Shown here one piece after another: positions 6,683-12,572 of a stretch of 12,572 bases of DNA. The stretch lies in the NCBI GenBank assembly GCA_009786775.1, contig WQRL01000010.1:1572-14143 (forward strand), written 5' to 3'. The notes under the pieces were generated by a model, which worked only from the letters and a program-made list of their open reading frames with translations, was not told the DNA's origin and searched no databases. The number at the start of each line of letters is the position of its first letter. The stretch's first letter is position 1. The position numbers and the translations under genes are program-made. The DNA comes from Oscillospiraceae bacterium. GTDB taxonomy: Bacteria > Bacillota > Clostridia > Oscillospirales > Oscillospiraceae.

Positions 6683-7004
6683 TGTGCGTCTTTCTGCGGC
6701 TGCTGAGAATGATTTGATTCAAATTAAAAGCTATATCACCGATGAGCTCAGCAATCCCACTGCTGCAAGCATCACGCTCGCAAAAATAACAAAGCGGATT
6801 AGGAAGCTCGAAGCATTTCCTGAACTTGGCCCATCACTTGAAACCATCCTCCCTTTTCAATCAAACTACCGTTTCCTTGTCTGTGGCAACTATATTGCGT
6901 TTTACTTGTACGAACAAAATACTGTTTCAGTAGACAGAATTTTGCATGGAAGCCGAGACTTCGTCAAAGTTTTATTTGGCGGTTTACCACAGGCAGGCAG
7001 GTAA
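6675..7004 (+). CDS. RelE/ParE-superfamily toxin
   Basis: A 109-residue protein of the RelE/ParE toxin superfamily. VRLSAAAENDLIQIKSYITDEL (4-25) is the usual helical start, LEAFPELGPSL (45-55) the mid motif, YRFLVCGNYIAFYLYEQNTVSVDRILHGSRDF (65-96) the beta-sheet core ending in the family's R-I-L-H-G-x-R-D motif. It resembles ParE-type proteins (gyrase targeting) rather than RelE (ribosome-dependent RNase), but sequence alone does not settle the target. The ATG at 6675 is chosen because it overlaps the antitoxin stop by 8 nt, as expected for coupled translation. An upstream in-frame ATG at 6642 would add 11 residues foreign to the family. A terminator follows at 7031. Confidence 0.9.
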   Translation: MTDVRLSAAAENDLIQIKSYITDELSNPTAASITLAKITKRIRKLEAFPELGPSLETILPFQSNYRFLVCGNYIAFYLYEQNTVSVDRILHGSRDFVKVLFGGLPQAGR

Positions 7005-7030
7005 CTATCGTGACTGCACAGATATTTGCA

Positions 7031-7055
7031 GGCTGGCTTATGTGCCGGCCTTTTT
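7031..7055 (+). terminator. Rho-independent terminator after the toxin gene
   Basis: GGCTGGC (7031-7037) pairs with GCCGGCC (7044-7050) around a 6-nt loop, one G-U pair, followed directly by TTTTT. It lies 27 nt after the toxin stop and should end the toxin-antitoxin transcript. Confidence 0.85.
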
Positions 7056-7162
7056 GACCTTTGCGGCCTATATCCGCCAAACTTTTATTTTTATATTTAT
7101 GGCAAAAGCGTAAGTGTTTTTCAAAAAGCCTTCGTAATATGTGGTGAGTGCACTAATAACCG

Positions 7163-7188
7163 GTGTGGCGATTTCAAAGCCGCTACAC
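7163..7188 (+). promoter_or_regulatory. Hairpin just upstream of sigma factor ribosome site
   Basis: GTGTGGCG (7163-7170) pairs with CGCTACAC (7181-7188), including one G-U pair, with a 10-nt loop. It ends two bases before the likely ribosome site AGAAAGGA (7191-7198). It could influence translation of the sigma factor, but may be chance. I found no clear promoter between 7056 and 7160. Confidence 0.3.
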
Positions 7189-7210
7189 TAAGAAAGGAAA
7201 ATTCCGGAAT

Positions 7211-7762
7211 ATGAAAGATGAAGAACTTATACAGCGAATCGGAAGTGATGAAGTAGCCTTCTCCTACATGATGGATACTTACAGCAAACTTCTATGGGTA
7301 GTTGTGGGCGGCATTTTGGGAAGCATCGGAACGGCTCAGGATATCGAAGAATGTATAAGCGATGTCTATGTCCATGTTTGGAAAAATCCGAAATCGTTTA
7401 ACCACGAAAAGGGGTCGCTTAAAACGTACCTCGCCGTTGTCGCAAAAAGTAAAGCTCTTGATGCATATAGAAAACTAAGCAAGGCAAAAATCACCGAGTT
7501 TGACGAAGCAATCTTGAGCACAGACGACGATTTGCTTGCCTACATTATGGACAAAGAGATGTACAAGGAGCTGTATGCGGCAATTGATTCACTTAGCGAA
7601 CCAAACAAAGAGATTGTTGTACGCCGGTACTTTTTTGAGGAAAAACCCGCACGTATAGCAAAAGCAACCGCCCTCCCTGTGAAAGAGGTTGAGAACAGGT
7701 TGTATCAAAGCAAGCAAAAATTACGAAAACAATTAATATGCGGAGGGTGTGAGCATGATTAA
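7211..7762 (+). CDS. ECF-type RNA polymerase sigma factor
   Basis: A 183-residue sigma-70 family protein with only regions 2 and 4, as in ECF factors. Region 2 spans about 15-90 and includes DIEECISDVYVHVWKNPKSF (44-63), the core-binding and -10 recognition part, then KTYLAVVAKSKALDAYRK. Region 4 spans about 120-175: SLSEPNKEIVVRRYFFEEKPARIAKATALPVKEVENRLYQSKQKLRKQL, containing the -35 helix-turn-helix. ATG at 7211 gives a normal-length N-terminus (MKDEELIQRI). AGAAAGGA lies 12 nt upstream, which is a wide gap. A longer frame from 7163 adds 16 unlikely residues. It overlaps the next gene by 8 nt, the typical sigma/anti-sigma layout. It probably controls its own operon and a small regulon in response to the membrane partner. 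Confidence 0.92.
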   Translation: MKDEELIQRIGSDEVAFSYMMDTYSKLLWVVVGGILGSIGTAQDIEECISDVYVHVWKNPKSFNHEKGSLKTYLAVVAKSKALDAYRKLSKAKITEFDEAILSTDDDLLAYIMDKEMYKELYAAIDSLSEPNKEIVVRRYFFEEKPARIAKATALPVKEVENRLYQSKQKLRKQLICGGCEHD

Positions 7763-8384
7763 CAAAGACCTAATATCAGAGCTTTCGGGAGAAAACATTG
7801 ACGAATTGCTTAAGTACACACCGGAATATTCTGAGCAAAACCTCGAAAACATAAAAAATCTAACCTTTGAAAAATTAAACAACAAGGAGAAACCTATTTT
7901 GAAAAAGACAAACTTTAGACGTAAAACTGTATCTGTTATCGCTGCTGTGCTTGTTATTACAACACTGGTGGCAGGAGTCGCTGTTGCCGCAGGCCCGGCT
8001 ATTATAGAAAACATTTCCAGGATAATATTTGTCCCAACCCCCACTCATGTTATCGAAGATACACAAAGAGATATTAACTTCTCTTTGGAGCTTATAGACT
8101 GGAACTATGAGCCGCAAGAGCACCACATCTCGTTAGAAGATGCTGCAAAAATTGCCGCAGAAGCGATTTACAATGAGTTTGACTTCTGCCTTGACGGCAT
8201 GGTAGGTTATGTGACCTTCGCTGTAGGTGCCAACGAAATGTGGAGCGGATTTATTGTTTCCGAAGAACTGACAAGGCACCCGGAAACAAGTGGTGCGGAA
8301 CTGTTTCACTTCCTAATTGATGCTAACACCGGAGCAATCCTTGATCTGGCCATGAATACACCTGAAACACCGTTTCTCGGCTAG
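7755..8384 (+). CDS. Membrane anti-sigma-like protein with PepSY-like outer domain
   Basis: A 209-residue protein with three parts: a cytoplasmic N-terminus (1-56) able to bind a sigma factor, one membrane helix (about 57-80, VSVIAAVLVITTLVAGVAVAAG) and an outer domain (81-209). The outer part has HISLEDAAKIAAEAIYNEF (124-142) and FLIDANTGAILDL (186-198), the two signature halves of PepSY-type domains. There is no HxxxCxxC zinc motif, so it is not a ZAS anti-sigma factor. ATG at 7755 is chosen over GTG at 7749 because GGAGGG (7742-7747) is then 7 nt upstream. Being the second gene, overlapping the sigma gene, it most likely holds the sigma factor inactive until an envelope signal releases it. 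Function is inferred from order and topology. Confidence 0.78.
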   Translation: MINKDLISELSGENIDELLKYTPEYSEQNLENIKNLTFEKLNNKEKPILKKTNFRRKTVSVIAAVLVITTLVAGVAVAAGPAIIENISRIIFVPTPTHVIEDTQRDINFSLELIDWNYEPQEHHISLEDAAKIAAEAIYNEFDFCLDGMVGYVTFAVGANEMWSGFIVSEELTRHPETSGAELFHFLIDANTGAILDLAMNTPETPFLG

Positions 8385-8414
8385 ACATAGCTAAATCTAA
8401 ATGTGCGGCGTGTT

Positions 8415-8446
8415 GGGGCGTGGATTAAAAATCTGCGCCCCTCTTT
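8415..8446 (+). terminator. Rho-independent terminator after the anti-sigma gene
   Basis: GGGGCG (8415-8420) pairs with CGCCCC (8436-8441), and inside it GATT (8423-8426) pairs with AATC (8430-8433) across a TG/TG internal loop. TCTTT follows. It lies 30 nt after the anti-sigma stop. The T run is short, so efficiency is uncertain. Confidence 0.65.
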
Positions 8447-8554
8447 GCGCCTTCAAATAAGCCCAGTGCACCCTCAAATACCCCCGCTCCTTGCGCACAG
8501 GTTTTTGTTGTGATATGCTTGTCGAGAAAATGATGCGGTTGCTGTTTTGCCCTC

Positions 8555-8650
8555 CGCCGGCAGATGCCACAAGATGTCATCAGAGGCCGCCAGATGCCAG
8601 CATGGTTAGCATGCCAGTTAGCTGGCTAAATGTAGATTAAATAGCTAAAC
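8555..8650. repeat. Short direct repeats and small hairpins in the gap before the decarboxylase gene
   Basis: CAGATGCCA occurs at 8561-8569 and 8591-8599, exactly 30 bp apart, with a related AGATGTCA at 8572-8579. It is followed by hairpins GCATG-GTTAG-CATGC (8599-8613), CCAG-TTAG-CTGG (8614-8625) and GCTA...TAGC (8624-8644). The rest of the gap (8447-8554) shows nothing notable. The promoter of the next gene should lie here, but I cannot place it. Confidence 0.4.
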
Positions 8651-8674
8651 CGCAACACGAAAAGAGGGATACAA

Positions 8675-9814
8675 GTGTTACTTGACAAAATTAAGAAATA
8701 CACATCAAGCGGTGCATACCCCATGCACATGCCCGGGCATAAGCGAAACACCGCCATGCTGCCGTCTGGTTTGCCCTATGATGTTGACCTTACAGAAATC
8801 GACGGCTTTGACGACCTGCACAACCCCACTGGCATTTTGCTTGAGACTCAAGAACTAGCAGCTAAGCTCTACGGCAGCACCAAAGCCTTTCCGCTGGTAA
8901 ACGGCTCCACAGTAGGCATTCTCGCCGCAATCGGTGCCCACGCCAAACGCGGCAGCAAAATTCTTGTAGCCAACCAGCACCACTGGTCCATCGACAACGC
9001 AGCCGAACTCTTCGGCCTGACCCCCATTTATATCTCTGCGGACATAGACGAGGCCTCGGGCGTTCAAAACAGCATCACCCCTGCGGCCATCGAATCCGCA
9101 CTTTGTGAAAACCCCGGTATAGAACTTGTCGTAATAACCTCTCCGTCATATGAGGGGGTGGTCAGCGACATAAGTAGCATCGCCCGTATTGCCCACGCAA
9201 AAAACATCCCATTATTCGTAGACAGCGCCCACGGTGCTCATCTGGGTTTTTCAGAAAAATTTCCTAAAAGCGCCATAGAGGAAGGTGCCGACATCGTGGT
9301 GATGAGCCTGCACAAAACCCTCCCCGCCTTAACTCAGTGCTCCCTGCTCCACCTATGCACTCCCCGTGCAAATGCAGAAGAAACAAAGAGGCTCCTGTCT
9401 ATGCTCCAGACAAGCAGCCCCTCTTATGTATTAATGGCCTCCATCGACAGTTGCCTACGGCTGTTAGAGGCTGATGCCCCAAGGCTCTTTGAAACTTATT
9501 TCGATAATCTTAGCCATTTCAGCGAGATAGTTAAGCCGCTAAAGACATACAAAGTCCTCTGCCACGGTGACTACCAAAAACCCCTCGGTTTTTACGGCTT
9601 TGACCCCGGAAAGCTCGTTGTAATAACAAAGGACACTCCCCTCCCCGGGATTGCCTTCGGAAACTTTATGCGCTATGAGGCCAAAATTGAAATCGAACGC
9701 TCCTGTGAAAGTTACTCTATCGCTATGACAAGCATCTGCGACACCAAGGAAGGCCTAGAGCACTTCGCAAAAGAAATCGTCTTCTGCGACTGGGCTCACG
9801 AAGTAGAATCATAG
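8675..9814 (+). CDS. Orn/Lys/Arg decarboxylase-fold PLP enzyme, short form
   Basis: A 379-residue PLP-dependent enzyme of the ornithine/lysine/arginine decarboxylase family (aminotransferase fold I). Visible motifs are MPGHKRN (19-25), the phosphate-binding VNGSTVGI (75-82), HHWS (102-105) next to the cofactor, SPSYEGVVSDI (156-166), FVDSAHGAHLGF (181-192) with Asp183 for the pyridine nitrogen, and SLHKTLPALTQ (211-221) with Lys214 as the Schiff-base lysine. It should be a cytoplasmic amino-acid decarboxylase. It is shorter than B. subtilis YaaO/SpeA-like proteins (about 480 residues), missing most of the C-terminal domain, so substrate and activity are uncertain. The start is GTG at 8675 with GAGGGA 5 nt upstream. 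It stands alone; the tmk/holB genes that often follow this family in Firmicutes are not here. A terminator overlaps its stop codon. Confidence 0.88.
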   Translation: MLLDKIKKYTSSGAYPMHMPGHKRNTAMLPSGLPYDVDLTEIDGFDDLHNPTGILLETQELAAKLYGSTKAFPLVNGSTVGILAAIGAHAKRGSKILVANQHHWSIDNAAELFGLTPIYISADIDEASGVQNSITPAAIESALCENPGIELVVITSPSYEGVVSDISSIARIAHAKNIPLFVDSAHGAHLGFSEKFPKSAIEEGADIVVMSLHKTLPALTQCSLLHLCTPRANAEETKRLLSMLQTSSPSYVLMASIDSCLRLLEADAPRLFETYFDNLSHFSEIVKPLKTYKVLCHGDYQKPLGFYGFDPGKLVVITKDTPLPGIAFGNFMRYEAKIEIERSCESYSIAMTSICDTKEGLEHFAKEIVFCDWAHEVES

Positions 9815-9849
9815 GTTTGTCCTCAAAATGAGGACAAACCTATCTTTCA
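9811..9849. terminator. Terminator between convergent genes, overlapping a stop codon
   Basis: A perfect 15-bp stem (9811-9825 with 9829-9843) around an AAA loop, followed by CTTTCAT on the plus strand. The left arm contains the TAG stop of the decarboxylase gene. It lies 13 nt beyond the stop of the opposing gene and may serve both directions, though neither side has a long T run. Confidence 0.75.
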
Positions 9850-9856
9850 TCTTTCC

Positions 9857-10237
9857 CTATTCCTCTTCCGGAACCGAAAAGTCCACTATCCCGTCATTGC
9901 TCCTGTCGTCACCCGGGAACATTTCCAAAATCGCCTGTTCGGCAGTTGCCATAACACTGTAGATATTGTAACCCTTATCGAACTCGCAGACGTAGCAGGC
10001 TTCGGCCAAATCCACGACCTTGCGCACTATGGCAGTGCCCTTTTCATCCTTCTCAAACTGCTTCTGCCCCCCTCCGGGCGCACCGACAGTATGTGAGAAC
10101 ATATGAATTTGATTATTGAGTTCAACGATGTACAAAAACTCAGTCTTTGCCCTAACTATGGCCATATTTCCTTTAGAAATTTCCTCAAATACGCGCTCGC
10201 CGTCAACAGGCAATAAATCCAGATTAATATTTTCCAC
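9857..10237 (-). CDS. Unknown 126-residue soluble protein
   Basis: I do not recognise this family. The start is GTG at 10237 with GGGAG 6 nt upstream. The protein has no membrane segment or signal peptide and is acidic, especially at the end (SVPEEE). Alternating hydrophobic stretches (NMAIVRAKTEFLYIVELNN, 24-42; CYVCEFDKGYNIYSVMA, 81-97) suggest beta strands. GAPGGGQKQF (52-61) looks like a flexible loop. Two cysteines (81, 84) are spaced C-x-x-C in C-Y-V-C, but a second pair is missing, so it is not a normal zinc site. It begins 26 nt after the terminator of the M56/M23 gene, so it needs its own promoter or read-through. The frame is well formed and sits tidily between terminators, which supports a real gene. 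Confidence 0.72.
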   Translation of the reverse strand: MENINLDLLPVDGERVFEEISKGNMAIVRAKTEFLYIVELNNQIHMFSHTVGAPGGGQKQFEKDEKGTAIVRKVVDLAEACYVCEFDKGYNIYSVMATAEQAILEMFPGDDRSNDGIVDFSVPEEE

Positions 10238-10262
10238 TTTAATCTCCCATTATTTTAATATT

Positions 10263-10295
10263 AAAAAGCTGACAGAACCATCCCTGTCAGCTTTT
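10263..10295 (-). terminator. Rho-independent terminator after the M23/M56 gene
   Basis: A perfect 12-bp inverted repeat, AAAAGCTGACAG (10264-10275) and CTGTCAGCTTTT (10284-10295), with an 8-nt loop. On the minus strand it ends in TTTTT followed by AATATT. It lies 39 nt after the M23/M56 stop. Confidence 0.85.
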
Positions 10296-10334
10296 ATATT
10301 ATATTGTTGTGCGGATTATGTCAAATTTTGCTTT

Positions 10335-12437
10335 TTATCCCACCCAACCGAGCGGGTCCACCCTTACCCCGTCCACAAATACCTCGAAATGAAGATGCGG
10401 GCCTGTAGAAATGCCGGTTGAGCCGACTTGCCCGATTACCTGACCCGGACTTACCGCATCGCCCGCCCTGACGCCGCGCGCATGAAGCTGTGCATACATT
10501 GTCACTACCCTTATCCCATCAATTTCTCCATGGGAAATCACTATCATATTACCAAAGACCTCATTAAATCTCGAAATCAGCACAGTGCCATAATCTACCG
10601 CGACAACATCTGTCCCCGCCGGGGCGGCTATATCTATACCTGTGTGCTGCCGCATCACGTGGAATATAGGGTGCATCCTTTCACCAAAAGGAGATGACAC
10701 CACCCTTTCCCCAGAAGGCCATGACATCATCCTAGACCGCGGAACCGGCCAAACAAACTGGCCCGTGGCATCCGCCATCTCTAGGTCATAGCTTTCTTGC
10801 AAAAGCCTTAGTTCGTTATCGCCCTCAATGATATCACTTGAAATTACATCCGATGCAAAATTCATCCGCTCATATAACTCCGCCTCTGCATCCCTGTCTG
10901 ATTCGAGCTCCCATACAAGCCACCCTATTTCATAAAAGTCAACCTCCTGAGCAGGCTCGCCTGCATAACTTTGTTGTGTGGCAATTAATTCAATCAAAAC
11001 TGCTACGCCTTTTCCCTCCCTAACTATCTCCCTAGCTCTCGCCCTGGCTCTCGCTCTAGCTCTTTCACTAGACACATCCCTTTGCTCTTCGTAATATTCG
11101 TACGGCTCCGTATATCCTGGCTGTCCGTGGTTGTCAGCATGTTCTAAATACCCATCTTGCAAAGGCTCGTAATCCAGCGTTACCGGCTCTCCATCACTAC
11201 TCTCATGCGCACTGCTTTCAGGCGCACCGCTTTCATATAAGTTATTGTCCAGCCCCGCTCCCACTGTACACGCTGTTGCAATAATTATTATGCCAAGCAC
11301 TGAAAACAACAGGATTCCACGCTTCTTCCCCGCTCCCAGTATATTTGAAAATCTCTTTTTAAGCATGTTCTTATCCCCCTCCATACTCGTAGTGAGCAGG
11401 CTCCGGTTAGGCGCAGAACTCGCCAAACTCAAAATCAGTTTGCTGTATTTCCGCTTTGATTCCATGCCCAAATTCCGCACGGTAAGCATGTCGCATATAA
11501 TTTCTATATCTTTGCCCGCCTGCCTTGCCATGAGATGGACAGCGGGGTTAAACCAATAAACACACTTCACAGCCACAAGCGCCAGTTTATACCATAAATC
11601 CAGGCGCCTAAGGTGCGTCATCTCATGCCGGAAAATAAGCACTAACTCCGCCGCGTCATAATTGGAGTCCGGCAGCAGAACAGTGGGCTTCATAAACCCC
11701 ACCAGCATGGGCGCATTAATTCCTTTGCATCTCTTGAGCCTGATTTTCCTGTTGATTCCCAGCCGCAGAGCCTCTTTTTCCAAAATGCCTAAAATATTTG
11801 TACTAGCTTCGGCAATACCCCACCGGCTGACGTGGCGCATGAACATAACATGCTTTGCCATTTGAAACACAAGAGATATGGCAATTCCCGAAAGCCATAT
11901 GATGATCAGTAAATCGTCCATGCCTAAACCGGCCAAGCCGCTTCGCACAGGAAGTGCAGTGGGAGTTTCGGCATAGGCACTGGCATAAGTATCAGCATAA
12001 GAACCGCCATAGGCACCGACATAGACACTATACCCCATATCAGCAGGTGGAATGCCTTCCAGGCCAGCACCGCTCAAATCCATACCAGCTCCACCCTCGG
12101 ACACAATCTCAGACGGAAGTGCATCCACTGGCACAGCCGTGTGTCCGTACGCGCCCAAGGCATACGCATCTTCCGTCAAGTAATCCTCAAAACCTGCACC
12201 AGCCAAGTCCGTTGCAGGCGCAAGCTGCGCAGCCGGCACCGGCATATTGATTAAAAACACAGGCTCCGGCATGAAGGGCAAAAGTGGCATCGCCAAAGAA
12301 ATCATAACCAAAATCCACAACACATAACGCCCGCCTACCGCATACCGCCTGTCCAGCAGCGGCGATACCAGCAAAATCAAAACAATAACCGGCGTTATGG
12401 TGAGCACCGTACCAGCTAAGGAAATAAGAACCGTCAC
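10335..12437 (-). CDS. M56 (BlaR1-like) membrane protease fused to an M23 peptidase domain
   Basis: A 700-residue membrane protein. The N-terminal half is an M56 sensor: helices at about 5-25, 36-60, 173-195 and 374-391, with the zinc protease motif HEMTH (271-275) and ...EIICD (312-316) in the cytoplasmic part. The outer loop (60-172) is unusually long and rich in Gly, Ala and Tyr. After the last helix comes a polar linker (392-560) with an RARARARARAR run (459-469). Then follows an M23/LytM-type domain (about 563-700) with HTGID (598-602) and GPHLHFE (679-685), the zinc ligands, and GSTGISTG. Family knowledge says M56 proteins sense cell-wall damage and cut a BlaI-type repressor, while M23 domains bind or cut peptidoglycan. 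The usual catalytic His of the YAHL motif is Gln650 here (YAQLH), so the M23 part may be a sensor. GTG at 12437 overlaps the BlaI stop (GTGA) with GGGAGGGGG upstream. Confidence 0.9.
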   Translation of the reverse strand: MTVLISLAGTVLTITPVIVLILLVSPLLDRRYAVGGRYVLWILVMISLAMPLLPFMPEPVFLINMPVPAAQLAPATDLAGAGFEDYLTEDAYALGAYGHTAVPVDALPSEIVSEGGAGMDLSGAGLEGIPPADMGYSVYVGAYGGSYADTYASAYAETPTALPVRSGLAGLGMDDLLIIIWLSGIAISLVFQMAKHVMFMRHVSRWGIAEASTNILGILEKEALRLGINRKIRLKRCKGINAPMLVGFMKPTVLLPDSNYDAAELVLIFRHEMTHLRRLDLWYKLALVAVKCVYWFNPAVHLMARQAGKDIEIICDMLTVRNLGMESKRKYSKLILSLASSAPNRSLLTTSMEGDKNMLKKRFSNILGAGKKRGILLFSVLGIIIIATACTVGAGLDNNLYESGAPESSAHESSDGEPVTLDYEPLQDGYLEHADNHGQPGYTEPYEYYEEQRDVSSERARARARARAREIVREGKGVAVLIELIATQQSYAGEPAQEVDFYEIGWLVWELESDRDAEAELYERMNFASDVISSDIIEGDNELRLLQESYDLEMADATGQFVWPVPRSRMMSWPSGERVVSSPFGERMHPIFHVMRQHTGIDIAAPAGTDVVAVDYGTVLISRFNEVFGNMIVISHGEIDGIRVVTMYAQLHARGVRAGDAVSPGQVIGQVGSTGISTGPHLHFEVFVDGVRVDPLGWVG
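11035..11064. repeat. Five 6-bp units coding an Arg-Ala run
   Basis: Five degenerate copies of GCTCTC on the plus strand encode alternating Arg-Ala (residues about 459-469) in the linker before the M23 domain. Such tracts change length easily by slippage. The run is strongly basic and may contact anionic wall polymers. Confidence 0.7.
11971..12030. repeat. Five degenerate 12-bp units in the M56 outer loop
   Basis: Units of 12 bp, each with a (g/c/a)cata(a/g) core, at 11971, 11983, 11995, 12007 and 12019. They encode a Tyr/Ala/Gly-rich tetrapeptide repeat (SVYVGAYGGSYADTYASAYA, residues 137-156) in the loop between the second and third membrane helices of the M23/M56 protein. The third position varies, as expected for an old coding minisatellite under protein selection. 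Confidence 0.65.
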
Positions 12438-12572
12438 TGCGCATCCCCCTCCCTATCCTCGATATACCGCTTTAATTCTTCAAGGTCATCTTTGGAAATT
12501 TCTCCCCCGCCGTAAAGCGAAGCCATCAAACTTGTCAGCGAATTGCCGTGCAGACGATTGAGAAAAGACTTG
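12434..12572 (-). CDS. BlaI/MecI-type repressor, C-terminal end only
   Basis: The last ~45 codons of a frame that enters from the right edge and stops with TGA at 12436-12434. Visible residues include SFLNRLHGNSLTSLMASLY, then GGGEISKDDLEELKRYIED. This matches the C-terminal dimerisation part of BlaI/MecI/CopY repressors (F-L-x-x-L-x-G-S...L-x-x-S-L...G-x-I-S-x-x-E-L-x-x-L). It overlaps the M23/M56 start by 4 nt. In this family the M56 partner cleaves the repressor on a wall-stress signal, which lifts repression of the operon. The DNA-binding domain lies outside the window. Confidence 0.88.
   Translation of the reverse strand, partial: KSFLNRLHGNSLTSLMASLYGGGEISKDDLEELKRYIEDREGDAQ

Noticed and set aside
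7026..7214. Plus-strand frame of 62 codons between the toxin and sigma genes
   Set aside because: It begins on top of the terminator and overlaps the sigma start; no ribosome site.
11035..12030. CRISPR array
   Set aside because: Repeat units are 6 and 12 bp, contiguous and in frame within a coding gene, with no spacers.
11954..12250. Plus-strand frame rich in His and Arg
   Set aside because: It is the antisense of the 12-bp repeat region in the M23/M56 gene; the repetitive look comes from that repeat.

Overview
The window looks like a chromosomal segment of a Gram-positive bacterium of the Clostridia (Bacillota). The pointers are a Tad-type pilus operon with a Flp1-like pilin and a DUF5702-type protein, a BlaI-like/M56 pair whose M56 protein carries an M23 domain, strong AGGAGG-type ribosome binding sites, and frequent GTG and TTG starts. 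This assignment is inferred from gene families; no rRNA or other marker gene is present.

Positions 1-5648 (minus strand) hold a compact Tad/type IVb pilus or secretion operon. In transcription order it runs TadA/CpaF ATPase, TadB, TadC, a small Flp1-like pilin, a TadE-like pseudopilin and the first ~498 codons of a large DUF5702-type protein that runs off the left edge. Gaps are 12-40 nt, so the genes are probably co-transcribed. No prepilin peptidase, TadZ/CpaE or CpaB lies upstream of tadA here.

Positions 5649-6427 carry no convincing gene but are rich in hairpins. A plus-strand -10/-35 pair at 5948-5976 precedes four back-to-back hairpins (5988-6080), which looks like a small RNA of about 110 nt. 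Three more hairpins (5782-5906) lie nearer tadA, and two promoter-like pairs on the minus strand could drive tad through a long structured leader. This is the most likely place for something undescribed.

Positions 6428-8384 (plus strand) hold two two-gene units. One is a Phd/YefM-type antitoxin with a RelE/ParE-type toxin (overlapping by 8 nt), with a palindrome upstream and a terminator downstream. The other is an ECF sigma factor with a single-pass membrane anti-sigma-like protein (also overlapping by 8 nt), ending at a terminator.

Positions 8675-9814 (plus) encode a short PLP-dependent Orn/Lys/Arg-decarboxylase-fold enzyme. It converges on an unknown 126-residue protein (9857-10237, minus) across a 15-bp terminator stem. 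Positions 10335-12572 (minus) hold the end of a BlaI/MecI-type repressor gene and a 700-residue M56 (BlaR1-like) sensor protease with a C-terminal M23 peptidase domain, overlapping by 4 nt. This pair is expected to act as a cell-wall-stress sensor and repressor switch.
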